The notes beneath the pieces were generated by a model. The model did not search any database, had not been told where the DNA came from, and saw only the letters and a program-made list of their open reading frames with translations. Below are positions 1-7,945 of a stretch of DNA of 64,000 bases, piece after piece. The position numbers and the translations under genes are program-made. The first letter of the stretch is position 1, and every line of letters begins with the position of its first letter. Location of the stretch: positions 1 through 64,000 of the forward strand of contig JAOPYQ010000009.1 in assembly GCA_025964555.1 (NCBI GenBank), in the 5' to 3' direction. This DNA is from Thermoleophilia bacterium (GTDB lineage: Bacteria > Actinomycetota > Thermoleophilia > Gaiellales > SKUG01).

Positions 1-199
1 TTGGTCGGCGCTATCGGAAGCCCGGGATGAAACGCCGCACGGATCGTGAAATTCGTTCGCGAGATACGAGCGATTGCGCAGAAACACGGATACACTCTTG
101 GGGCATCACAGAAACACGAATGCCCCCCGCCTCTCGCTGGTAGCGCACCTCTCGAAAGCGGCTTCGCCCTACCTGGCGGAGAGAAAGGAGGCAAGTCAC

Positions 200-259
200 A
201 TGGACCCGATTCTTCACGTCCTGGCCATGCTGATCGTGCTACGTCTGCTTACGAAGTAA
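200..259 (+). CDS. 19-residue hydrophobic peptide
   Basis: A 19-codon ORF encodes a peptide that is nearly all hydrophobic (MDPILHVLAMLIVLRLLTK), enough for one membrane helix with a basic C-terminus. It is preceded by a textbook Shine-Dalgarno sequence, AGAAAGGAGG at 183-192, with suitable spacing, and followed by a strong hairpin at 282-309. The combination of ribosome site, compact ORF and terminator makes it a credible transcription unit. Small membrane peptides of this shape include type I toxins and regulatory subunits, but no function can be assigned. It may be a chance ORF. Confidence 0.4.
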   Translation: MDPILHVLAMLIVLRLLTK

Positions 260-281
260 GCCGACGCATGTAATGCCGGCG

Positions 282-309
282 CGCCCGTCCTGTGTCAGCA
301 GGGCGGGCG
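282..309 (+). terminator. Terminator-like hairpin
   Basis: Arms CGCCCGTCCTG (282-292) and CAGGGCGGGCG (299-309) pair over 11 positions with one G-U wobble around a 6-base loop. The downstream tract TTGTCCGTGTT is only moderately T-rich. It sits just after the small peptide ORF at 200-259 and would end that transcript. Confidence 0.5.
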
Positions 310-803
310 TTGTCCGTGTTGTACGCGTAGCGTATACCCATTAGTCGACGTAGGCGAGACGGATGGTGAGGGTAGGCCACGAACGTGGCCTCGGCCGGGG
401 GGTGGTGATTCACGCGGCCAACTGAGCTTAGCGTTGGCGCGAGCCGCGCCGGCGCGGGCCTTCTCGAGGAATTGGTCTGCCAGCTCGTTGTCGCGAGCAA
501 GGGCCTGCTCAGCGTCGCTTGCTGCGGTCGGAACCAAGGCGGCGATGGTCCCGACGATGTCGTCGATCGCTCGTGGAGCAAGTGTGGCCCCCAAATCGCA
601 AGGTGGCCCGGATCGACACTGACGCTGTTGCCATCTTCGTGGCGCTCCGCGGGACGAAAGACCCAGCTCACGTCTCGGCCGGGCAGCTGCTCGGATTCGA
701 GCAGAGCCTCAAGCGCTCGCACCTGTCGCGAGTCAAGGTACGACGGCGCGCGGTAGGTGTAATCGTTGTCTAACGCACCGTCCCGCCATGGGTCAGCACT
801 CCG
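295..803 (-). pseudogene. Frameshifted remnant of an unknown gene
   Basis: On the minus strand two open frames join into one protein-like sequence if a single base is added in a run of five Gs near 587-591. The first part (about 803-592) reads plausibly, with YRAPSYLDSRQVRALEALL and VSWVFRPAERHEDG. The second (about 591-430) continues as ATLAPRAIDDIVGTIAAL and an alanine/glutamate-rich helix ending near ANAKLS. There is no good start codon except a GTG at 722, and no ribosome site. I read this as a decayed gene with a 1-base deletion, or a sequencing error in a homopolymer. The family is not recognised. Confidence 0.3.
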
Positions 804-826
804 TTACCGGGACGGTGACGGAGTGC
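796..826. repeat. Inverted repeat (9-bp arms plus inner stem)
   Basis: GCACTCCGT (796-804) and ACGGAGTGC (818-826) are perfect complements. An inner ACCG/CGGT stem (806-809/813-816) extends the hairpin, leaving a 3-base loop. There is no T-run, so it is a poor intrinsic terminator. It could be an operator or a recombination or transfer-related structure. Confidence 0.4.
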
Positions 827-1040
827 GTCAGCTCCGATCGAGCGGCCCGACCGCGCGTGCGCCAGCGAACGCCGGACAAGGGTCACGGGTTCGCTCCGTC
901 CCAGACCTGCCGAGATCGCGGGGCCTCGTCACCAGACGGGCCCGAGCTCGACCGAGATCCAGCCGACTGGCCACAGGTATGCCGGGTCATAGCCGGCCGT
1001 CGAGTTGGTCGTAGAAATGGGCGTAGAAACCGGCTCTACG
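827..1040. other. Gene-free stretch
   Basis: About 200 bases between the inverted repeat at 796-826 and the large nested repeat at 1041. I see no credible reading frame, ribosome site or RNA gene here. Together with the flanking repeats it forms a non-coding region of about 430 bases in front of the replication-relaxation gene. Confidence 0.4.
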
Positions 1041-1174
1041 CCCTCCCTCCACATCGTGCCTGCAAATGATCATGTTTTCGCCCCTTCCTGACCCTTGACC
1101 CCTCCCCCCCTACGACTGGAAGGGGTCAAGGGTCAGGAAGGGTTGGTGGGGGGTTGTCAGATGTGGAGGGAGGG
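1041..1174. repeat. Large nested inverted repeat, possible oriT or replication origin
   Basis: Two sets of perfect inverted arms are nested. The outer arms are CCCTCCCTCCACATC (1041-1055) and its complement (1160-1174). The inner arms are 22 bp (1082-1103 and 1121-1142), perfect complements, around a 17-base C-rich loop. The inner stem could form a very stable hairpin in single-stranded DNA or a cruciform in duplex DNA. The right side (1121-1225) is strongly G/purine-rich with several GGG runs and could form a quadruplex. The repeat lies about 60 bases upstream of the replication-relaxation gene, at the head of the transfer gene cluster. An origin of transfer or replication is the natural hypothesis. 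A transcription attenuator for the operon is the alternative. Confidence 0.5.
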
Positions 1175-1233
1175 TGGAAGTTGGAAGTACCCCAAGAGGT
1201 GATGTGGATGGGGTGGAAGGTAGTTGAGAGAAG

Positions 1234-1944
1234 ATGAAAAAAGATAGAGAGCGAGCTGGCGCCGTGACGCGACGCAAGCGATCGTTGACGGAGCGCGATG
1301 TCGAGATCCTGCGATGGATCAGTCGAGTGCGGTTCGCGACGAGCGAGCAGGTGATGGCTCGATTCGAACTGCATCCGAAGAAGGCATACGAGCGACTTGC
1401 GGTGCTCGGATCGCTCGGGCTCGTCAAGCGCGTGGCGATGCTGCACAACCAGCCAGGCGCGCACCACGTGACCCGGGCCGGGATGCGGATGCTCGGCGTG
1501 GGCGACATGCCGGTGCCGACCGTGAGCCTGCAGAGCTTCCTGCACGATCAGGCGGTCGTGTGGGAGCAGATCAGTCTTGAAGGGTCGGGCGCCGAGGTGC
1601 TCACCGAGCGCGAGATGCGCGCCAGTGAGCGAACGCTCGACGAGCGCTATGCGATCCAGATTCCAGTGGAGCTGTCGACCGGTACGGCGACGCACCGACC
1701 CGACCTCGCGTTTCGCGTCAACGCCAGAAGTCGTTGGCACGCCGTGGAGGTTGAGCTCGCGGCCAAGAGCGAAGCTCGGCTCATCGCGATCCTCGGCGCC
1801 TACGCCATCGACCCGAGCTACGCATCAGTTGTCTACTGCGTGGCGGATGTTCGTCTCATCGATCGCGTCCGTGGCGCCGGTACCAAGGCCGGCATCAGTG
1901 ATCGCCTCAAGGTGGTCGTCGCGCAGGAACGCGCCGCCGCCTAA
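1234..1944 (+). CDS. Replication-relaxation family protein
   Basis: A 236-residue soluble protein that starts with a very basic tail, followed by a winged-helix segment (about residues 15-75, with LTERDVEILRWISRVRFATS) and a C-terminal alpha/beta region around HAVEVELAAKSEARL. This layout matches the replication-relaxation (Replic_Relax) family found in actinobacterial plasmids and integrative elements, next to conjugation ATPases. The family is thought to act on element DNA during replication or mobilisation, but its biochemistry is poorly defined. It is the first gene after the large inverted repeat at 1041-1174 and is followed by the coupling ATPase. No classical relaxase is visible in the window, so this protein is the best candidate for recognising the repeat. 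Confidence 0.7.
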   Translation: MKKDRERAGAVTRRKRSLTERDVEILRWISRVRFATSEQVMARFELHPKKAYERLAVLGSLGLVKRVAMLHNQPGAHHVTRAGMRMLGVGDMPVPTVSLQSFLHDQAVVWEQISLEGSGAEVLTEREMRASERTLDERYAIQIPVELSTGTATHRPDLAFRVNARSRWHAVEVELAAKSEARLIAILGAYAIDPSYASVVYCVADVRLIDRVRGAGTKAGISDRLKVVVAQERAAA

Positions 1945-2028
1945 CAAGCCACCTCGACCAGATCGACCACGACGCCTCCCCCGGCGTCCGATCGCCCCTG
2001 CCCAGTACCCCACCCCGTCGAGGTGACG

Positions 2029-3441
2029 ATGAGTCCTGCCCACACACCTGCGCCTGCGCACAAGCGTGCCCGCTTCGATCTTGGACGCCGCGTCGGATTT
2101 GATCCCCGCATCGTTCGCCTCACCGAACAGGAGCTGATGCACCACACCCTCGTGCTGGGGACGACGGGATCTGGCAAGACCACTGCGTCGCTCACGATCC
2201 TGTGCCAGGCGGTGCTCGCCGGATGGGGGGTCGTGCTGATCGATCTCAAGGGCGATCCCGACAACACCGCGGTGCTCGCTGGAGCCGCAGCCGACGTTGG
2301 CATGCCCTACTCGCAGTTCTCGTTCACTCCGGGCGAGCGCTGCGATGGATGGTCGCCGCTCACGGCTGGAGATCCCGCAGCTCGCATGAGCAAGGTGATC
2401 TGCCTGTCGCAGTGGACCGAGCCCTACTACCAGTCCGCTTGCGAACGATTCGCACAGCTCGCATTCGTGCTGCTGGAACGACGCGGCATCGAGCCCACGT
2501 TCGAGGAGCTGGTCGGGCTGCTCGACGACCCGTCGCGCATGAGCAGCTACGCGAACATCCTCGGCGCGGGTGAGCGTCCTCGCGTCAACGCGTACCTGAC
2601 CCGCCTGCTGAGCGACCGCGGGCAGCTGAGTGCTCTGAGCGGCCTCGCCGCTCGAATCGGCACGCTCACGGACCTCGGCGGTCCGCTTCGAACCACCCGA
2701 AGGCGCGCCGACCTGGACCTTGAGCGAATCTCCGAGCACGGCGGCGTTGCGTGCTTCAGCCTCAACAGCGCACGAAGCGCGGTCACGGCCGCGCAGATCG
2801 GCTCGCTCGCGGTGCTTGACGTCCAGTCGATGGTCGCCAAGCGCATCGCAACCGGCTCCATCACCCGACCCGTGATCGTGTGCATCGACGAGTTCTCAGC
2901 ACTCGACGCCGATCACCTCCTGGGCCTCTTCGCTCGAGCACGATCGAGCCGTGTCTCGATGATGGTCGCGACACAAGAGCTCGCCGACCTCGCGCGGGTG
3001 CGCGAGGGCTTTGCCGACCAGATCATCGGGCTCGCCAACAACAAGCTGATCATGCGCCAGGAGGTCGGTACCAGCGCCGAGACGCTCGCGAAGCTGATCG
3101 GCACCACGACCGGCACCAAGCAAACGCGCCAGCGCATCACCGGCACCCTCACCACCACCAACACCGGCGTGGTGAGCGAACGCGACGTCGAATCTTTCAT
3201 CGTCCACCCCAACGTCTTTCGCCGACTGAGAACCGGCGAAGCGGTGCTGCTTCGCAAGGACCCATTCCGCGTCGACCGCATCAAGGTCGCCCCCCGACTG
3301 AGCGAGCCGGACGTCGACTCCACGATCGCCACGGTCAGCGAGTCCTCGCCCATACCGATCGCCATTGCGCCCACCGAGCCAGAGCCGGAGTCGATCAGCG
3401 TCGAGGACCTCGACCGCCTGTTCCACGGCCGCACGCTCTAG
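2029..3441 (+). CDS. Type IV coupling protein (VirD4/TraG-like ATPase)
   Basis: A 470-residue ATPase expected to bring element DNA to the secretion channel and energise transfer. Walker A (GTTGSGKTT) is at about residues 44-52 and Walker B (VIVCIDEF) at about 282-289. A C-terminal segment has the TraG/TraM-recognition character (MMVATQELADL, then a search-and-exchange region IGLANNKLIMRQEVGTSAETL). Unlike VirD4 it has no obvious N-terminal membrane helices, as in several Gram-positive conjugation ATPases. I chose the ATG at 2029, since AGGTG at 2021-2025 lies just upstream. A GTG at 2023 is possible. It is the second gene of the transfer cluster. Confidence 0.85.
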   Translation: MSPAHTPAPAHKRARFDLGRRVGFDPRIVRLTEQELMHHTLVLGTTGSGKTTASLTILCQAVLAGWGVVLIDLKGDPDNTAVLAGAAADVGMPYSQFSFTPGERCDGWSPLTAGDPAARMSKVICLSQWTEPYYQSACERFAQLAFVLLERRGIEPTFEELVGLLDDPSRMSSYANILGAGERPRVNAYLTRLLSDRGQLSALSGLAARIGTLTDLGGPLRTTRRRADLDLERISEHGGVACFSLNSARSAVTAAQIGSLAVLDVQSMVAKRIATGSITRPVIVCIDEFSALDADHLLGLFARARSSRVSMMVATQELADLARVREGFADQIIGLANNKLIMRQEVGTSAETLAKLIGTTTGTKQTRQRITGTLTTTNTGVVSERDVESFIVHPNVFRRLRTGEAVLLRKDPFRVDRIKVAPRLSEPDVDSTIATVSESSPIPIAIAPTEPEPESISVEDLDRLFHGRTL

Positions 3442-3524
3442 CCCTCCCCCGGCTCGCGCCCACTCCCACCCAATGCCGTGCAACGCACGGTACGACCACC
3501 CCTGCTCAAAAAAGGAGATCACCC

Positions 3525-3848
3525 ATGCCCTACGCACCATCCAAGGCCATTCACGCCGGCGCCGCCGTATTGCTCGGCGCCACCATGCTCCTGCTGCTTG
3601 CGGCGCCTGCCGCGCACGCCGCGGGTGGCACGGAGATCGGCGCCAACCTTGGCAACCTGCTCGCCACGTGGGCTCGCAGTCTCTTCAGCGGCGTCGTCGC
3701 ACTGGTCAGTGTGGTGTTCTTGGTTAACCGGCGCTACAACGACCTGGCGTTGTTTGTCGCGGCGAGCGTGCTCGTGGGCGGATTGATCTTCTCGGCGAGT
3801 ACCGTTGCGAACGTCATCCGTGCCATCTGGACGACCCTGGGAGCGTGA
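3525..3848 (+). CDS. VirB2/TrbC-like pilin protein
   Basis: A 107-residue protein with a cleavable signal sequence (hydrophobic run at about 11-25, then AAPAAHAAGG with an AHA-A cleavage site near 32-33) and two further membrane segments near the middle and C-terminus. Size and layout match the VirB2/TrbC pilin family of type IV secretion systems, which forms the transfer pilus or an equivalent surface structure. The ATG at 3525 has a strong ribosome site (AAAGGAG, 3511-3517). It lies between the coupling ATPase and the TcpE/VirB4 genes, where such proteins are expected. Family assignment is by architecture, since pilins have little sequence conservation. Confidence 0.65.
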   Translation: MPYAPSKAIHAGAAVLLGATMLLLLAAPAAHAAGGTEIGANLGNLLATWARSLFSGVVALVSVVFLVNRRYNDLALFVAASVLVGGLIFSASTVANVIRAIWTTLGA

Positions 3849-3852
3849 CGCG

Positions 3853-4398
3853 ATGCAGATCCGCTCCTTCGCTCGCGCCTTCCCGACCGATCGGCGCATC
3901 TACCGCATCGACCGGTGGGCCATCCCCATCCCCGGCGGACTGCCGCTAGCAGCCTCGGCCTGGTTCCTCGCGCTCGCGATCGCAGTGTGGGCCCTTGGAC
4001 AGCTCCCCGGGGTCGGCCGGCTCGTTGACGTCGTGGGTTGGCCGGCAGCGGTGATCGTGGCGCCCGGAGCAGGAGCGCTGGCGCTCACGCGCCGCTGCGA
4101 CGACGGTCGCACCCTCCCCCAGCTTGCGATGCATCGCGGCGGGTTCGAGCTGCGCGCGATCTGCGCACGTGACGCGAAGCCGACCGCCATTCCTCGGACG
4201 ATCCGCGTCGCCGCCGACGTGTCGCTTCCTGGCCGCGTGCTCGTACACGGCCCGGGTCGGATCACTCTCCCGACATGGACGCACCCGCAGCTCGCGCGTC
4301 GCGGACTCGTGGTGCTGCGTCCCGTGGCAACGGATGCTCGAGCGACCGCAACCGTACTGCAGCTCGCGATCGGCGAGATGATCGAGGCGCGCGCATGA
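3853..4398 (+). CDS. TcpE-like conjugation membrane protein
   Basis: A 181-residue protein with a basic, aromatic N-terminus (RRIYRIDRWAIP), two membrane helices at about residues 28-80, and a cytoplasmic C-terminal domain. In Gram-positive conjugative elements such as Tn916 and ICEBs1, a small protein of this shape (TcpE/ConD) sits immediately before the VirB4 ATPase and docks it to the membrane. Here the stop overlaps the VirB4 start (ATGA, 4395-4398), indicating translational coupling. The start at 3853 follows the pilin gene after 4 bases. The family is inferred from layout and position more than from motifs. Confidence 0.55.
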   Translation: MQIRSFARAFPTDRRIYRIDRWAIPIPGGLPLAASAWFLALAIAVWALGQLPGVGRLVDVVGWPAAVIVAPGAGALALTRRCDDGRTLPQLAMHRGGFELRAICARDAKPTAIPRTIRVAADVSLPGRVLVHGPGRITLPTWTHPQLARRGLVVLRPVATDARATATVLQLAIGEMIEARA

Positions 4399-6674
4399 CG
4401 GCGCCGTTCATCCTTGGCAACGTACTGCTTGATGCCCGCGGCGAAGCGTGGGGCGTCTATCGCGTGCCGACGGTCAGCTACCCGCTGCTGGCGGTGACGC
4501 TCAAGCAACAGCTGTTCGGTCGCCTGGCCGCCTTCGCGCATGGCGCGCACGGCGACATCACGATCTGGCGCGTCACCCGGCTAGCTCCAGACGCGGCGGG
4601 CGATCGGCATGCCGATCGCGGTGTGGAGTGCTACGCCGCGATCCGTCTCGATGCGGAACGGACGGGTGGGATGCTGGGCCGCATCTTGCGTTCCCCACGG
4701 GCGGTGCCTGCGCGGCTTGCGCTCGCCAAGCGCGTCGTCGACCAGATACGGGAGCGAGAACTAGACCTTCGCGCGCACGCGCGCGAGACGCTCGATGCCC
4801 GCCCTGCCACCTCGCAGGAACTGGTCTGGCTCACCACCCGAACGCGGACGCTCGGGGCAGGCGAGCCTGCACTCGACCAGTGGGACCACCGGCCAGCGCT
4901 GCACGTGCTCGACACCGACACCGTGATCGTGGAGCCCGCCCAGGTGCAGCGGCTGGCGATGCCGGACGCCGCATTGATGGAGCATCCCGACCGCATCGAG
5001 ATGCACGCCGGCGAGCACCAGGTCCACCACGCAGCGCTCGTGCTCGGCTGCCTACCCGATGGTCTCGAGTTTCCCGGGCGCGCGGAGCTGGCGTTCGCGC
5101 CGCTCGAGCGCACCGGCGTGATCGCTGACATCGTCATTCACGCGCGATGGAGCAGCAACGCCGCCGCGCTCAAGGGTGCCGGCCGCACGATCCTCGATGC
5201 CGACAACGCTACCAGCGAACAGGCCTCCACCGGACGAGTCGGCGACACCCGACTCACAACGCAGCTCGACACCGCTCTCGACTACAAGCGCTATCTCGAG
5301 TCCGCCGATGCGCCGCCCATCCTGAGCGCGAGCATCACCATGCTCCTCGCAGCTTCAACGCCACGCGATCTCGACCGAGCCTGCAGCGAGCTCGCCGCAG
5401 CGCTGGCACCCGTGCGTGTCGCGCGTCCCAAGTACGCCCAGCGCGCGCTGTGGGATTCGGTGCAGTCGCCGATGCGCTGCGCACGCGGTGCGAGCGCGCA
5501 GCACCTGACCGTCGAGCAGCTCGCGGCGCTGATGCCGGTTGCAACCGAACGAGTCGGCACCGCTCATGGCCCGGTGATCGGCGTGGTCCGTAGTTCGGGC
5601 AGGCCGGTGCGGCTCGACCTTGCGGCGGCGTCGCAGGCGTCGCGCCCGCCAAGCATCCTGTGCGTCGGCACGCTCGGCTCCGGCAAGACCATGACCAGCC
5701 AGCTCATCGCCGCCCAGGCACTCGAGCGCGGCTCGCTCGTCGTCGACGTGGATCCCAAGCCGGACCACCAGCTCGACAGCCTGCCGCAGCTCGCCGGCCG
5801 CAGTCGCGTCATCGACCTGGCGGATGTCGACCAGCATCAAGGGCTACTCGATCCGCTCACTGTCAGCGATCCGGCGATGCGCGAGGAGATCGCGGCAGGC
5901 TTCTACGCCGACCTGATCGATGCGAGTTCGCGCCAGCGCGCACTGCTGCGCACCGCACTCACCGAACTGCTCACCCACAAGGACGCAACCAGCGCGGACC
6001 TGATCCGCACGCTGTCGCGAATGCCACATCCGGAGGCCAGCGACGCAGCCGAGCAACTCGCGGCCTGGTCGACGAGCGGGCTGGCACGCCTTGCCTTGGG
6101 AACGCGCACGGCAACATCGACCAATGGGGAATCGGCGCTCGACCTGACGAGCATTCGCTGCCGCTCGCTGGTATTGCCCGATGCCTCGACCGCGCGCGCC
6201 GATCACACAGAGGCGGAGCGGGTGAGCTGCGCGATCATGCGCTTGATCGCGACCTATGCGTTGCGCCTGGCGCTGAGCGATCGCTCTCGACACAAGCTCG
6301 TGATCATCGACGAGGCATGGCTGCTGCTGGGCTCGCCCGACGGGCGCACCTTGATTGATCGCATCAATCGCACTGGTCGCTCCGAGAACGCCACGCTGCT
6401 GCTCGCCACGCAGCAGCTCGGAGATGCCGCGCACACCGCGCCGCTGATCGGCACGCACCTGGTCTTCGGGCTCGAGACACGCGACGAAGCCTCGAGCGCT
6501 GCCGCGCTGCTCGGCATCGACGACACACCCGAACTGGCACAGACCCTGCAGTCGCAGCGCACCGGCCAAGCCGTGATGCGCGACACAGACGGACAACTCG
6601 CTCAGATCCAAATCAACGTCCCCCCGGAGCTGCTCGCGCACCTCTCCACCACGCCACCGGAGGCGACAACATGA
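4395..6674 (+). CDS. VirB4-like conjugation ATPase
   Basis: A 759-residue cytoplasmic ATPase expected to power pilus or channel assembly of the type IV secretion system. The N-terminal 400 residues are the VirB4/TraC-type domain. Walker A (GTLGSGKT) is at about residue 424 and Walker B (KLVIIDEAWLLLG) at about 634. The following LLLATQQLGDAA is the typical helicase-like motif of VirB4/TrbE proteins. The start at 4395 overlaps the stop of the TcpE-like gene, and the stop overlaps the next gene at 6671 by 4 bases (ATGA), so the genes form a tight operon. Length is normal for the family. Confidence 0.9.
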   Translation: MTAPFILGNVLLDARGEAWGVYRVPTVSYPLLAVTLKQQLFGRLAAFAHGAHGDITIWRVTRLAPDAAGDRHADRGVECYAAIRLDAERTGGMLGRILRSPRAVPARLALAKRVVDQIRERELDLRAHARETLDARPATSQELVWLTTRTRTLGAGEPALDQWDHRPALHVLDTDTVIVEPAQVQRLAMPDAALMEHPDRIEMHAGEHQVHHAALVLGCLPDGLEFPGRAELAFAPLERTGVIADIVIHARWSSNAAALKGAGRTILDADNATSEQASTGRVGDTRLTTQLDTALDYKRYLESADAPPILSASITMLLAASTPRDLDRACSELAAALAPVRVARPKYAQRALWDSVQSPMRCARGASAQHLTVEQLAALMPVATERVGTAHGPVIGVVRSSGRPVRLDLAAASQASRPPSILCVGTLGSGKTMTSQLIAAQALERGSLVVDVDPKPDHQLDSLPQLAGRSRVIDLADVDQHQGLLDPLTVSDPAMREEIAAGFYADLIDASSRQRALLRTALTELLTHKDATSADLIRTLSRMPHPEASDAAEQLAAWSTSGLARLALGTRTATSTNGESALDLTSIRCRSLVLPDASTARADHTEAERVSCAIMRLIATYALRLALSDRSRHKLVIIDEAWLLLGSPDGRTLIDRINRTGRSENATLLLATQQLGDAAHTAPLIGTHLVFGLETRDEASSAAALLGIDDTPELAQTLQSQRTGQAVMRDTDGQLAQIQINVPPELLAHLSTTPPEATT

Positions 6675-7945
6675 CTGGGTACCCACTCTCGGCGTACGAG
6701 CTCGACCAGCATGTCGATGCCGGCATCACCAACTTGTCAGGCACGGTCGATGCGATCCCGCACGCGCTCGCGGCGATGATCTGGTCGATCGACCGGCACG
6801 TCAGCGAATGGATCGTCAACCTGTTCGGCGCAGCATTCAGCGTCGACATTCTCAGCGGCACAAGCCCCCTACGCGCGGCAGCATCGGGCAGCGCCCGCCA
6901 GCTGTACGCCCAGGTCGCGCAACCACTGCTCACGACCGCCATCGTCGTCGCAGGGTTGTGGGCGATGTGGCAGCTGCTCGTGCAGCGCCGCTACGCCGAC
7001 GGCGCGGGAGCGCTCGGCGTGACGCTCGGCTACTGCCTGGTCTGCATGGCGATCGTGCTCGCACCCGCCGCGACGATCGGCACGCTCGCTGGCGCAAGCC
7101 GCGAACTGTCCACCGGAGTCCTCGGCGCCATCCTTCCCTCCAGTGGTGGCGGAGCGACTCGCTCCGCCACCGATGGCCTACGCGCCTCGCTGATCCATGA
7201 GCCATGGATCCTGCTCAACTTCGGTGCCAGCGCCCACTGCCTCGACGCAAACGACGATCCGGTCGAGCCAGCATTCATTCGCTCAGACGGAACGCCGGTC
7301 GCGCCACGCGGAGCGGCATGCCTCGACTCACACACGCTCGCTCCAAAGTTTTTGAAGCACGAGCCGGGCTCAGACGAGCGAACAGATGCGTTCGAGGACC
7401 TCGACGATGGCAGCGCCCTGGAAAAGCGCAGCGTGCGCATCCAGACGGGCGCCGCCGGCTACGACCGCGTCGCCCTCGCCCTTGGACTACTGGTCGCGGC
7501 GACGGGTGCGATCGTGCTGGTGGGCGGGCTCGCACTCGGGATGATCGCGGCACAGCTCTACACGCTGATCCTGATCGGCTGTGCACCGATCGCACTGCTT
7601 GCGTCGTTCCTACCAGGCAGTGGGCACCACATCGCGGGGGTCTGGCTCAAGCAACTGATCGGCGCGATCTTTCGAAGCGCCGTGTACTGCCTGTACCTGT
7701 CACTCGCCGCCGGCTTGAGCATCGCGGTCGCGAAAGCGGCACCGACGATCGGGTCGATCGGCGCGCTCACGCTCCAAGCAGCGCTGTGGTGGGGGCTCGT
7801 GATCTATGGCCGCACCCTGAGCCAACGCCTCGCCGAGCGTGCGGTCGCGTCGCCCGCGCTTCGCGCCGCGTCGGGCGCAACGCAACGTGTGATCCACCAC
7901 ATGCCTACCCGCCGCGCCGCACCGATGCCAGAGCACGCCACATGA
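6671..7945 (+). CDS. VirB6/TrbL-like polytopic membrane protein
   Basis: A 424-residue membrane protein with amphipathic N-terminal helices, two membrane helices at about residues 90-140, a hydrophilic extracellular loop of about 110 residues containing two cysteines (ASAHCLDAND and GAACLDSHT), then four or more membrane helices in the C-terminal half. This is the VirB6/TrbL/ConG pattern, the channel-forming component of conjugative secretion systems. It overlaps VirB4 by 4 bases upstream, and the cell-wall hydrolase start overlaps its own end. Assignment rests on topology and gene order. No enzymatic motif is expected. Confidence 0.7.
   Translation: MTGYPLSAYELDQHVDAGITNLSGTVDAIPHALAAMIWSIDRHVSEWIVNLFGAAFSVDILSGTSPLRAAASGSARQLYAQVAQPLLTTAIVVAGLWAMWQLLVQRRYADGAGALGVTLGYCLVCMAIVLAPAATIGTLAGASRELSTGVLGAILPSSGGGATRSATDGLRASLIHEPWILLNFGASAHCLDANDDPVEPAFIRSDGTPVAPRGAACLDSHTLAPKFLKHEPGSDERTDAFEDLDDGSALEKRSVRIQTGAAGYDRVALALGLLVAATGAIVLVGGLALGMIAAQLYTLILIGCAPIALLASFLPGSGHHIAGVWLKQLIGAIFRSAVYCLYLSLAAGLSIAVAKAAPTIGSIGALTLQAALWWGLVIYGRTLSQRLAERAVASPALRAASGATQRVIHHMPTRRAAPMPEHAT

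Noticed and set aside
46-150. GTG-started frame resembling the beginning of a HicA-type toxin (KFVREIRAIAQKHGYTL, then QKHE)
   Set aside because: Only about 25 residues look coherent and the frame then becomes proline-rich and non-conserved. At best a truncated remnant. The CAGAAACACG direct repeat at 79-88 and 109-118 lies inside it.
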